DNA of 64,000 nt. Source: Psychrobacter glacincola. Lineage in GTDB: Bacteria; Pseudomonadota; Gammaproteobacteria; Pseudomonadales; Moraxellaceae. A program made the position numbers and the translations under genes. The notes under the pieces are model-generated. The model was not told where the DNA came from and made no database searches. It saw nothing but the letters and a program-made list of their open reading frames with translations. How positions within the stretch are numbered: the first letter of the stretch is position 1; each line of letters opens with the position of its first letter. The DNA is taken from NCBI GenBank assembly GCA_001411745.2, contig LIQB01000002.1, forward strand, positions 187,892 through 251,891, written 5' to 3'. Positions 56,522-64,000 of this stretch are shown piece by piece.

Positions 56522-57163
56522 ATGGACTGGTTAAAAGGTATTATAAACAGCTTACCGCTGGAAGCCATTAGTGATATTCTCGGCGAAATTGCTATTTGGT
56601 GGGGACAGCTGGTAAAAGACGTGCCACCCGCAGATTTACCGATGTACGCGTATTTGGGTGGTGTCGTTATTGTGTTGGTATTGTGGTTGCTGGTCGCTCG
56701 TATGCTGCCGCGGCCGTTGGGCGGTATGAGTTGGATGATATTGTTTGCTGTGTTATTGGCACCAGGTACTGCCCTTGGCGATCCAAGTGTGATTGCCCCC
56801 GCTAGTATCGCCGTGGTTTATGCGATTATGATGAAAGACACGGCTGGCGCGATTACCAATATGCTGCCGATACTCGTCGTGTTAGTGGTCGGCTTGTTTG
56901 TGGGCTTCGTTTGGCAGCTTATTCGCGGTGCTTTTGAGTCAAGTCTAGACAAAGCGCGCAGTCGTACTGCAGAAGATACACAAGCGACCATGCAGCTAAC
57001 GACTGGCAATTATTTGACAGAAGGCACGACTTTAACCGATCAAGAAACTGTTGCTGAACCGTCTAATAAAACGCCTTTAGCGGCTAATCCTAAAGCAGAC
57101 GTTAGCTTAAAAAAAGACAGCAGTTTAGCTAAAAAGCCTAATATGGAAAAGCTCGATAAGTAG
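56522..57163 (+). CDS. Unknown inner-membrane protein
   Basis: A 213-residue protein with three or four spans (about residues 43-65, 70-88, 92-106 and 112-135) and a cytoplasmic polar tail of about 75 residues rich in Thr, Lys and Asp. Motifs are not familiar. The Shine-Dalgarno is weak (AGG 13 bases upstream). It is followed by tandem repeats and a terminator. Function unknown. Confidence 0.75.
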   Translation: MDWLKGIINSLPLEAISDILGEIAIWWGQLVKDVPPADLPMYAYLGGVVIVLVLWLLVARMLPRPLGGMSWMILFAVLLAPGTALGDPSVIAPASIAVVYAIMMKDTAGAITNMLPILVVLVVGLFVGFVWQLIRGAFESSLDKARSRTAEDTQATMQLTTGNYLTEGTTLTDQETVAEPSNKTPLAANPKADVSLKKDSSLAKKPNMEKLDK

Positions 57164-57172
57164 TAAAGTAAC

Positions 57173-57242
57173 ATCAATAAAGTGCTATCAATAAAGTGCT
57201 ATCAATAAAGTGCCATCAGTAAAGCGACGTCAGTAAAGTGAT
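57173..57242. repeat. Five 14-bp tandem repeats (ATCAATAAAGTGCT)
   Basis: Units at 57173, 57187, 57201, 57215 and 57229; the first two are identical and the rest differ by 1-4 bases; a weaker unit precedes them, overlapping the stop of the membrane protein gene. Confidence 0.9.
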
Positions 57243-57340
57243 ATTAAATTTTTGCTAGCGATGATTGGCTCTGTGCTTTGGGTTTATGGTAGCTACATAA
57301 AAGACGCTATCAATAAAAATACTGTGAATGAAAAGCACCA

Positions 57341-57370
57341 TAAAAAAGACACCATGCGTGTCTTTTTTTA
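57341..57370 (+). terminator. Terminator after the membrane protein gene
   Basis: Stem AAAAAAGACAC / GTGTCTTTTTT with a 5-base loop and a T-run. Confidence 0.9.
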
Positions 57371-57575
57371 TGAAAAAACGTTTTATGACTGTGCCGACCA
57401 ACCGTCAATAGGCGTTCAAGGTATCTATTATTTTTCAACAACTGCGAACGCATGAGTATTTTGGCAATCAATCATGCTGTGCTAATCTAAATGATTATTT
57501 ATTTGCCATCAATTGCCTTTAAGCCTTTTCTGGCTCTTGATAGCCCTAATCTATAACAATAACTGAGACTTGATT

Positions 57576-58439
57576 ATGAGCACGACTGATAAAACGAAAA
57601 AAAGCTTTACTGGTACGCAAAATTATATTGCCACTGACGATTTGCAGTTGGCGGTCAACGCAGCGATGATGTTACAAAAACCACTATTGATTAAAGGCGA
57701 GCCGGGCACCGGTAAGACATTATTGGCGGAGGAGGTCGCTGAAAGCTTAGGGATGCCGCTGATTACGTGGCACATCAAGTCAACCACCAAAGCGGAGCAA
57801 GGGTTGTATGAGTACGATGCCGTATCGCGCTTGCGTGACTCGCAACTGGGTGATGATAAGGTTTATGAGATTGGTAATTATATCAAGCCCGGTAAGTTAT
57901 GGGAGGCATTTACCAGTAACGAGCGCAGTGTGTTGCTGATTGATGAAATTGATAAAGCCGATATCGAGTTCCCAAATGACTTGCTGCATGAGCTTGATAA
58001 AATGTCTTTTTATGTCTATGAGACGGGAGAAACCATCACTGCTGCGCAGCGTCCTGTAGTCATTATCACCTCAAACAATGAAAAAGAGTTGCCCGATGCT
58101 TTCTTGCGTCGTTGCTTCTTCCATTATATTGACTTTCCAGAAGAAGAAACCATGCGTCAAATCATCGACGTTCATTTCCCTAATATCCAAGAAAAACTGG
58201 TCAATGATGCGCTGGATATTTTTTATAAGCTGCGTAATGTCCAAGGGCTTAAAAAGCCACCATCAACGTCTGAGCTTGTCGATTGGTTAACGTTGCTACT
58301 GGCTGATGATATGGCGCAAGCAGAGTTGGAAGAAAACTTACGTGGTGAGAAGTCTATTCCACCGTTATATGGCGCGCTGCTCAAAAATGAAGCCGATGTG
58401 AGCTTGTTGCAACGCTTTGCTAATATAATGCGCCGTTAA
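57576..58439 (+). CDS. MoxR-family AAA+ ATPase
   Basis: A 287-residue AAA+ ATPase with Walker A GEPGTGKT (residues 41-48), Walker B VLLIDEIDKADIEFPNDLL, sensor 1 VVIITSNNEKELPDAFLRRC and arginine finger. It belongs to the CoxD/MoxR type that works with VWA-domain partners in enzyme maturation. The next gene is such a partner. The ATG at 57576 has GAG nine bases upstream; TTG two codons earlier is in frame. A MITE remnant sits between the two genes. Confidence 0.92.
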   Translation: MSTTDKTKKSFTGTQNYIATDDLQLAVNAAMMLQKPLLIKGEPGTGKTLLAEEVAESLGMPLITWHIKSTTKAEQGLYEYDAVSRLRDSQLGDDKVYEIGNYIKPGKLWEAFTSNERSVLLIDEIDKADIEFPNDLLHELDKMSFYVYETGETITAAQRPVVIITSNNEKELPDAFLRRCFFHYIDFPEEETMRQIIDVHFPNIQEKLVNDALDIFYKLRNVQGLKKPPSTSELVDWLTLLLADDMAQAELEENLRGEKSIPPLYGALLKNEADVSLLQRFANIMRR

Positions 58440-58450
58440 ACAACAGACTA

Positions 58451-58475
58451 TTTTCAAAATGACGACACGCCCTAA
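58451..58475. mobile_element. Solo MITE end (copy 7, remnant)
   Basis: TTTTCAAAATGACGACACGC followed by CCTAA matches the right end of the family (TTTTAAAATGAGGACACGCC...). No partner end is near. It lies between the moxR-type and VWA genes. Confidence 0.7.
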
Positions 58476-58525
58476 TAAAGCGGCTTCACTCGTCACCATA
58501 TCAGCCAATAAGCGATGCGACTCTT

Positions 58526-59749
58526 ATGTTTATCAAATTGTTCTATACCTTACGTACTTATGGTGTGCCAGTCAGTACGCGTGAGCTGCTTGACCTAAAT
58601 GCCGCGTTAGATCAAGGGCTGATGATGCAGCCGCATCTTGAAAATCCAGAGCTGTCTACCTTTGCCAGTCGTGAGGATATGTACCGGCTGATTCGGCTTT
58701 GTATGGTCAAAGACGAGCGCCATTTTGATAAATTCGATCGAGCAATGGCAGATTATTTCGAAGGCGTCGACAGCCTGGATATGGATGAGCTATTGGCTAA
58801 ATTGACGGACATTCCTAAAGAGTGGCTTGACTTAAAGTTAGATCCAAAAAACCTAACCGAAGAGCAGCGCCGACTGCTCAAAAAATACGGCTCGTTAGAG
58901 GAGCTAATGAAAGCGCTTGAAGAACGACTTAAAGAGCAAAAAGAGCGTCATCAAGGCGGTAGTAAGTGGGTTGGTACAGGCGGTACATCGCCATTTGGTG
59001 CCTATGGTGACCATCCAGAAGGCGTGCGCGTTGGCGGTGAATCGCGTAAACGTAGCGCGGCTAAAGTCTGGGAGCAGCGTAAATACCGCAACCTTGATGA
59101 TGACAGTCAGCTTGGTACCCGTCAAATTCAAATGGCACTACGAAACTTGCGCCAGTTTGCCCGTACCGGTAGCGCCGATGAGCTAGACATTCATGAGACT
59201 ATTAAACGCACGGCAAAAAAAGGCGTGCTCGATATCCATATGCAAGCTGAGCGCCGTAATCGCGTCAAAGTACTAATGCTGTTCGATGTGGGCGGCAGTA
59301 TGGATGTCCATGTTGAAGCCTTAGAAAAGCTATTTTCAGCGGCTAGAAATGAATTTAAAACCTTAGAGTTTTTTTACTTTCATAACTGTTTATATGACTA
59401 TGTTTGGAAGGATAATAACCGTCGCCATAGTGCGCCGATGCCAACGTATGAGCTGCTCAATAAATACGGTCGTGAATATCGCGTTATCTTCGTCGGCGAT
59501 GCGTCAATGTCGCCATATGAGCTGATGACAGTTGGTGGCAGCGTTGAATATATGAACAATGAGGCGGGTATTGTTTGGCTCAAGCGGGTGCTCGCGCATT
59601 TCGATAAAGTCGCTTGGCTCAACCCTGAAGATCCAGCATACTGGCAATATACCCAAACCATCGTTGAAATTAAGAAACTATTTAACAATAAAATGTATCC
59701 GATGACTTTACATGGGGTAGAAGAGATGACCAATTATCTAGCGCGTTAA
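58526..59749 (+). CDS. VWA-domain (CoxE-like) protein, partner of MoxR
   Basis: A 407-residue protein. About residues 1-130 are helical, 130-180 are charged and Gly-rich, and the VWA domain runs from about residue 245. The MIDAS site reads DVGGS at Asp254-Ser258, so it is DxGxS rather than DxSxS, as in many CoxE-like proteins. YEL...RVIFVGDASMSPYEL follows. With the MoxR ATPase upstream it forms a MoxR-VWA chaperone pair, but no known client (for example, a Mo/Cu dehydrogenase) is in view. No strong ribosome site. Confidence 0.88.
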   Translation: MFIKLFYTLRTYGVPVSTRELLDLNAALDQGLMMQPHLENPELSTFASREDMYRLIRLCMVKDERHFDKFDRAMADYFEGVDSLDMDELLAKLTDIPKEWLDLKLDPKNLTEEQRRLLKKYGSLEELMKALEERLKEQKERHQGGSKWVGTGGTSPFGAYGDHPEGVRVGGESRKRSAAKVWEQRKYRNLDDDSQLGTRQIQMALRNLRQFARTGSADELDIHETIKRTAKKGVLDIHMQAERRNRVKVLMLFDVGGSMDVHVEALEKLFSAARNEFKTLEFFYFHNCLYDYVWKDNNRRHSAPMPTYELLNKYGREYRVIFVGDASMSPYELMTVGGSVEYMNNEAGIVWLKRVLAHFDKVAWLNPEDPAYWQYTQTIVEIKKLFNNKMYPMTLHGVEEMTNYLAR

Positions 59750-59813
59750 TTTTGACGTTTGGATAAAGGTACCCCCTAATTTATAAAACCTGTTAATCCC
59801 CGTATTTTTTGAT

Positions 59814-59852
59814 AAAAGCAGCCGTTATGACAGCATAGCGGCTGCTTTTTTG
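59814..59852 (+). terminator. Terminator of the MoxR-VWA unit
   Basis: Stem AAAAGCAGCCG / CGGCTGCTTTT with an inner TATG/CATA stem and a T-run. Confidence 0.9.
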
Positions 59853-59908
59853 TCGGAAATAATCAGTTTTGCAGTCATACGGCATTGGTATAAGCAGCAA
59901 AATATGAT

Positions 59909-59931
59909 AACATTCATTTTAAATGAATCTT
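59909..59931 (+). promoter_or_regulatory. NsrR-like operator upstream of hmp
   Basis: An 11-1-11 inverted repeat. The left half AACATTCATTT matches 9 of 11 bases of the E. coli NsrR half-site AAGATGCATTT. The right half AAATGAATCTT matches 10 of 11 of its complement. It lies about 255 bases before the hmp start, in the only gap that can hold its promoter. NsrR is the nitric-oxide-sensing repressor that controls hmp in many gammaproteobacteria. Confidence 0.6.
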
Positions 59932-60185
59932 ATAGAAGCGTTTTGACTGGTTCGGCAAAAAAATTGATGACAAGAATTTGATAATCGTTTGTAAAAATCA
60001 GTCGTCGTTGCTTATTTAAGTACTTCATTTTTCATATGTTAATCAACCAATCAATGTAATGAACTTATGCCATTTTCAATCATTTTAGTAGCAAAAAGCG
60101 CGTGCAAGTACTACATTCAGTAGACTACACGAGTTTGACATCGCTCCTCATACTTTTTGGAATTGGTACTAATAAGAGAGACAGT

Positions 60186-61382
60186 ATGGCTTCACCAAAG
60201 ACTTTAGAAATCGTCACCGCAACTGTTCCCGTCCTTGAAGAGCATGGAACGGCAATCACCACGGTGTTTTATAAAAACATGTTTGAAGAGCATCCTGAGC
60301 TGTTGGACATATTTAACGAAACCAATCAAAAATTGGGTCGTCAACAGACGGCTCTAGCAACGACCGTGTTAGCCGCTGCTAAACACTTGGATAAATTGGC
60401 GACGTTATTACCACAAGTCACGCAAATCAGCCACAAGCATCGTGCTTTACAGATTTTGCCTGAGCATTATCCTATCGTTGGTAAGCATTTAATCGGTGCA
60501 ATAAAGGAAGTACTGGGCGAGGCTGCCAATGACGATATTATCAATGCTTGGACTGAAGCTTATGATGAGATTGCCTCAGTATTTATCCAGATTGAACATG
60601 GCATGTATGAGGAGGCGATGTGGCAGGGTTTTGCGCCTTTTGTAGTGACTAAAAAGGTAGCAGCTGCTACGGATATTGCTGCCTTTACAGTTGTACCAGC
60701 CAAAGATAATGCAGAAAGTCATCAACAGATCGACCTGAGCAAATTGACTTTAACCGCAGGTCAGTACATCACAGTGAAAACAGATCCAAAAGACAGTGAC
60801 CATGTTGCGCTACGTCATTACTCTTTGTACTCTGCTAGTACCGATGCAGGCATTCAGTTTGCGATCAGACGCGATAACCGCAATGAGCATCATGGTTTGG
60901 TCTCTAACTATATGCACGACCAATTAGAAGTGGGTGATACGGTTTTATTATCGGCACCAGCAGGTGACTTTGCGCTCAATCAAGACTTGGTACAGCAAAA
61001 TGAGATTCCGCTAGTATTGATAAGTGCTGGTGTTGGTGTAACCCCCGTGCTATCTATGTTGGAAGCACAAGTATTAGCCAATCCAAAACGACCTATTATA
61101 TGGGTTTATGCTTGCCAAAATGATGCGCATCACGCTTTCAATACTGAAGTGGAGACGCTGTTAGAAAAGGCTGAGACTGTAGAGAAGCATATTTTCTATT
61201 TTGAGTCGGGACAACTATTAGATGAGGCGTGGCTTGCTCAATTACCTAAGCCTGCTGATATTTATGTCTGTGGCTCGATGCCATTTATGGAAAGCATGAT
61301 CGATGGGCTAGTGACGCTAGATCACGGTGTTGATAGCGTTCATTATGAACCGTTTGGTCCCAAGATGAGTTTGGGCGGTTAA
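60186..61382 (+). CDS. hmp: Flavohaemoglobin (nitric oxide dioxygenase) Hmp
   Basis: A 398-residue protein: globin domain (1-140), FAD domain (150-260) and NAD domain (265-398). Globin residues match those of E. coli Hmp: Tyr29 (B10), Gln53 (E7) and proximal His85 (F8). FAD site RHYSLYSAS and NAD-binding GVGVTPVLSMLE are present; end is YEPFGPKMSLGG. It detoxifies nitric oxide to nitrate with oxygen and NAD(P)H. I chose the ATG at 60186 because GAGAG lies about six bases upstream and the globin begins there; the frame is open to a GTG at 60102. An NsrR-like box lies upstream. Confidence 0.96.
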   Translation: MASPKTLEIVTATVPVLEEHGTAITTVFYKNMFEEHPELLDIFNETNQKLGRQQTALATTVLAAAKHLDKLATLLPQVTQISHKHRALQILPEHYPIVGKHLIGAIKEVLGEAANDDIINAWTEAYDEIASVFIQIEHGMYEEAMWQGFAPFVVTKKVAAATDIAAFTVVPAKDNAESHQQIDLSKLTLTAGQYITVKTDPKDSDHVALRHYSLYSASTDAGIQFAIRRDNRNEHHGLVSNYMHDQLEVGDTVLLSAPAGDFALNQDLVQQNEIPLVLISAGVGVTPVLSMLEAQVLANPKRPIIWVYACQNDAHHAFNTEVETLLEKAETVEKHIFYFESGQLLDEAWLAQLPKPADIYVCGSMPFMESMIDGLVTLDHGVDSVHYEPFGPKMSLGG

Positions 61383-61419
61383 TTTTAGCTACTGTTAGCC
61401 ATTAACTGTTGCTATTAAT

Positions 61420-61464
61420 AAAAAAAGCACTTGGATGACAAAGTCGTCTCAAGTGCTTTTTATT
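61420..61464. terminator. Bidirectional terminator after hmp
   Basis: Outer stem AAAAAGCACTT / AAGTGCTTTTT, inner stem GATGAC/GTCGTC; between convergent hmp and the NAGPA-type gene. Confidence 0.9.
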
Positions 61465-61532
61465 CAGTGCAATTTATCTTATTTTTATCACTATTTGAAA
61501 AATGGATACATCTTTAAAAACAAATACATCGC

Positions 61533-62348
61533 CTAATCTTTATTTTCAACCAATCCAACCATCACACCCATCTCTTTTTTATCATGCTTATCAATGCTGG
61601 GCGCATATAATGCCGAAGCAATCCCGCCATCTAAAAACAGAGCATTCGGACAGTTTAAGTCATCCTTAAACAACGATGCAAATTGATAAAATGTCACAGG
61701 CTCATCGCTATTGACAAATTTTATGTGGCCGTCATCGCAAACACCTGCGCCATTACGAATCTTGAGTGAGGTGCTATCAGGATTAAACTGTGGATGTATC
61801 TCGTTATTGATAACCAACATAGGACCTGATTGGGTGGCATACCAAGGCTTCGCTTCGTCGCTGTTAAGCTGCTCGTTTAAGGCGTTGCTTTCTGTGATAT
61901 GTACGTTTCCAACTTTATCCCACCACAGTACACCATTGGGCAATAAATGGAAATTGCCACCGCCTTCTTTGAGATTTAGCGATTTGATCTCTTCACCATC
62001 AATGATGGTATAGCCAATCGGTGCATAGTTCTCATTGTACATGCCGGCATTCATGGCAAAGTTCAGCGCTTGATTGGAGGGTAAAGTCGCTAATAACGTA
62101 TCAAAGGTTAGCAACGATTTCGTACTATCAGGCTGCTGCCAAAATAATTTTAATGAATAGTGACCATTCATCAAGGCTTGAGCATCAATGCTACAAACAC
62201 TATAAGAAAATGGTGCATCCTGAGTCTGGCACGACCAGTTTTGTGTCTTGTTGTCAGCAGCATCAGTGCTTATCGGTTGGCAAGCACTGACACTTATCAA
62301 GAGTAGGGCGACTGCTCCTAAAGGTAAGGGAAGAGCGAAATTTGGCAT
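61533..62348 (-). CDS. Phosphodiester glycosidase (NAGPA) domain lipoprotein
   Basis: A 271-residue lipoprotein: signal peptide ending in the lipobox SVSAC (about residue 23). The mature part has MNAGMYNENYAPIGYTIIDGEEIKSLNL, GNFHLLPNGVLWWD and CPNALFLDGGIASALYAP, which are the NAGPA (exopolysaccharide/phosphodiester glycosidase) motifs. It is probably in the periplasm and might act on envelope glycans. The ATG at 62348 is chosen; TTG one codon earlier is in frame. It is convergent with hmp and co-directional with the glutamate-synthase-like gene upstream (72 bases away). Confidence 0.88.
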   Translation of the reverse strand: MPNFALPLPLGAVALLLISVSACQPISTDAADNKTQNWSCQTQDAPFSYSVCSIDAQALMNGHYSLKLFWQQPDSTKSLLTFDTLLATLPSNQALNFAMNAGMYNENYAPIGYTIIDGEEIKSLNLKEGGGNFHLLPNGVLWWDKVGNVHITESNALNEQLNSDEAKPWYATQSGPMLVINNEIHPQFNPDSTSLKIRNGAGVCDDGHIKFVNSDEPVTFYQFASLFKDDLNCPNALFLDGGIASALYAPSIDKHDKKEMGVMVGLVENKD

Positions 62349-62420
62349 CAATGATATATCTTTTATAGTATGGAGTGAGATATAAATAGTCAGGGCTCAC
62401 GGATTTTTAATCGCTAAATC

Positions 62421-64000
62421 TCAATCATTGTTAAGTGGAACATCGCGAAAAGTATTGTTGACGTTGCCGATTAATTGCCCACCGCCAGTGATACTTGCAA
62501 AGTTGCCAAGGCTCTGTTCCACCGATGTAGTGGTTTCTCTACCTTTATCCCGTGAGTCTTTATTATAAGCAATGAGAGCGTCATCATTGGCTAAAAAGCT
62601 ATCCGGGTTCGCCATGACCCACATCTGATTAAACACATCTGCGCGGGCGCTATTATTGAGTAGCGCTCCCTTATCCGTAAAATAAAAGAACTTCGATAAT
62701 AGTTTTATCTGCCCATCATCGAGGCGGCGCGCGATATGATAAGGTTGTAATTGGCTTGGGTGTTGTAAGCCGACCGCGCCAACGATACTGGCCAGGGATT
62801 TCAGAGTGTTTTTATGAAAGCTTGCGACGCGCTCAGCTTTGCTGGGGACATCGAGCGCCTTTTGACGATACGGGTCTTGGGTGGCAACGCCAGTCGGGCA
62901 AGTATTGGTATGGCATGAACGTGATTGAATACAGCCAACGGCAAACATAAAGCCGCGCGCTGAATTACACCAGTCTGCGCCCAAGGCAATCATACGGGCA
63001 ATATCGAAACCAGAGACGATTTTACCGCTCACGCCAAGTTTGATTTTATCGCGAATGCCTGCGCCGACCAAAGTATTGTGTATTAATAAAAACCCTTCAA
63101 CCATCGGCATGCCGACATTGTCCATGAATTCGACAGGAGCCGCGCCAGTACCGCCTTCTGCGCCATCGATGACGATGAAATCAGGATAGTTGTCGGTTTC
63201 GATCATGGCTTTCACAATGGCCATAAACTGCCAAGGCTGACCAACACAAAGTTTGAAGCCCACAGGTTTGCCGCCTGACAACTCGCGCAGTTGTTGCCAA
63301 AAAGCCACCAATTCTCGCGGGGTACTAAAGGCGGTATGCGATGAGGGCGACACACAATCTTGACCTGTCGGTACTTGACGGGTATCAGCGATTTCTTGGG
63401 TGATTTTCTCCGCGGGTAGCACGCCACCTTTACCAGGTTTTGCCCCTTGAGATAATTTGATTTCAATCATTTTTACTTGTGGATCAACCGCTTTTTCGGC
63501 AAAAGACTGCGGGTCAAAATTGCCACTATCATCACGGCAACCAAAATACCCTGTACCTAGCTCCCAAATCAAATCACCACCGAACTTGCGATGATAAGGG
63601 CTGATAGCCCCTTCACCCGTATCATGAGTAAAGCCGCCCATTTTTGCGCCTTGATTGAGCGCCATAATCGCGTTAGCCGATAAGCTGCCAAAGCTCATCG
63701 CCGAGATATTAAATACCGACATATCATGCGGCTGCTGACACCGCTCACCGCCGACCATAATACGAAAATCTTTATTTTCTAGAGGTTGGCTAATCGCTGA
63801 TTGTAAAAACCATTCTTTACCATTGGTGTATAAATTATCTAGCGTACCAAAGGCATTGGTGTCACTGACATTCTTAGCACGTTGGTAAATGAGCGCCCGC
63901 TGCTGGCGTGAAAACGGTACTTGTTCTTTGTCATTTTCTAGTAAATATTGACGAATTTCAGGACGAAAGTCTTCAAGTACATAACGAATATGTCCGGCAA
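62421..64000 (-). CDS. FMN-binding glutamate-synthase-like protein, 5' end beyond window
   Basis: The frame is open from the stop at 62421 up to base 64000 (526 codons), so the N-terminus is missing. The visible part contains the GltB central FMN-binding barrel: NISAMSFGSLSANAIMALNQGAKMGGF, GKGGVLPAEKI, VIDGAEGGTGAAPVEFMDNVG, and the Cys cluster GCIQSRSCHTNTCPTGVATQ for a 3Fe-4S cluster. An internal ATG at 63758 would drop 80 conserved upstream residues, so it is not the start. Such stand-alone proteins (YerD-like) lack the amidotransferase domain of GltB; substrate unknown. Confidence 0.9.
   Translation of the reverse strand, partial: AGHIRYVLEDFRPEIRQYLLENDKEQVPFSRQQRALIYQRAKNVSDTNAFGTLDNLYTNGKEWFLQSAISQPLENKDFRIMVGGERCQQPHDMSVFNISAMSFGSLSANAIMALNQGAKMGGFTHDTGEGAISPYHRKFGGDLIWELGTGYFGCRDDSGNFDPQSFAEKAVDPQVKMIEIKLSQGAKPGKGGVLPAEKITQEIADTRQVPTGQDCVSPSSHTAFSTPRELVAFWQQLRELSGGKPVGFKLCVGQPWQFMAIVKAMIETDNYPDFIVIDGAEGGTGAAPVEFMDNVGMPMVEGFLLIHNTLVGAGIRDKIKLGVSGKIVSGFDIARMIALGADWCNSARGFMFAVGCIQSRSCHTNTCPTGVATQDPYRQKALDVPSKAERVASFHKNTLKSLASIVGAVGLQHPSQLQPYHIARRLDDGQIKLLSKFFYFTDKGALLNNSARADVFNQMWVMANPDSFLANDDALIAYNKDSRDKGRETTTSVEQSLGNFASITGGGQLIGNVNNTFRDVPLNND

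Noticed and set aside
57252..57455. 67-codon frame after the 14-bp repeats
   Set aside because: The frame runs straight through a strong terminator hairpin at 57341-57370 and has no supported start.
63212..63758. Internal ATG at 63758 as start of the glutamate-synthase-like gene
   Set aside because: The frame remains open to the window edge and the extra 80 residues (for example, LIYQRAKNVSDTNAFGTLDN) look coding, so the gene is cut by the edge rather than starting there.

Overview
The window looks like chromosomal DNA of a Psychrobacter-like member of the Moraxellaceae (Gammaproteobacteria). This rests on gene content and protein flavour: fused RlmKL, a cbb3 oxidase ccoNOQP with ccoGH, a YcgL-domain protein, MetZ, a gcvT-gcvH-gcvP cluster behind a glycine riboswitch, and moderate GC. 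No phage, CRISPR array, rRNA or tRNA was seen.

Layout. (1) 1-10780: a Ter (tellurite/stress response) locus. It holds a phosphoribosyltransferase cut by the left edge, a membrane J-domain protein, a TerD-domain/trypsin-like protease fusion, an ATP-grasp enzyme, a TerA-like double TerD protein on the opposite strand, TerZ-, TerE- and TerD-like proteins, an AIM24-family protein and TerC. Most genes have their own hairpin terminator, so the locus is a set of short units rather than one operon. The ATP-grasp and phosphoribosyltransferase genes point to the branch of Ter systems proposed from comparative genomics to make a nucleoside-like metabolite. (2) 11045-20127: housekeeping genes rlmKL, an MscS-type channel, a lipoamide-dehydrogenase-like flavoprotein, bcp, a small secreted Cys protein, queC and ttcA. 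(3) 20281-26531: microaerobic respiration genes ccoN-ccoO-ccoQ-ccoP, then ccoG and ccoH, with a MITE between ccoG and ccoH. (4) 27393-41943: an SCP2-type protein, an unknown Cys-rich protein, lolC/lolF-type permease and lolD, a DUF2062 protein, comEC with a degenerate C-terminal domain, sppA, a hydrolase, a CPBP protease, dusA and an MFS carrier. (5) 42248-49319: a phospholipase D-type lipoprotein, metZ, ybaB-recR, rnd and a lipase-like hydrolase. (6) 49466-55654: the glycine cleavage genes gcvT, gcvH and gcvP with a nitroreductase gene between gcvH and gcvP, led by a tandem glycine riboswitch. (7) 55894-64000: ycgL, an unknown membrane protein, a MoxR/VWA pair, flavohaemoglobin hmp with an NsrR-like box, a NAGPA-type lipoprotein, and a glutamate-synthase-like FMN protein cut by the right edge.

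A repeat family runs through the window: about 150-176 bp non-coding elements with inverted ends like CTAGGGCGTGTCCTCA. There are five full-length copies, one internally shortened copy and one solo end, which fits a lineage-specific MITE. Two inversely oriented copies bracket ybaB-recR.

The points most worth a second look are the TerD-protease fusion within a metabolite-type Ter locus, the ComEC protein without metallo-beta-lactamase motifs, the MITE family, and the glycine riboswitch with an unusually long inter-aptamer linker. All calls come from reading the sequence; no database search was run.
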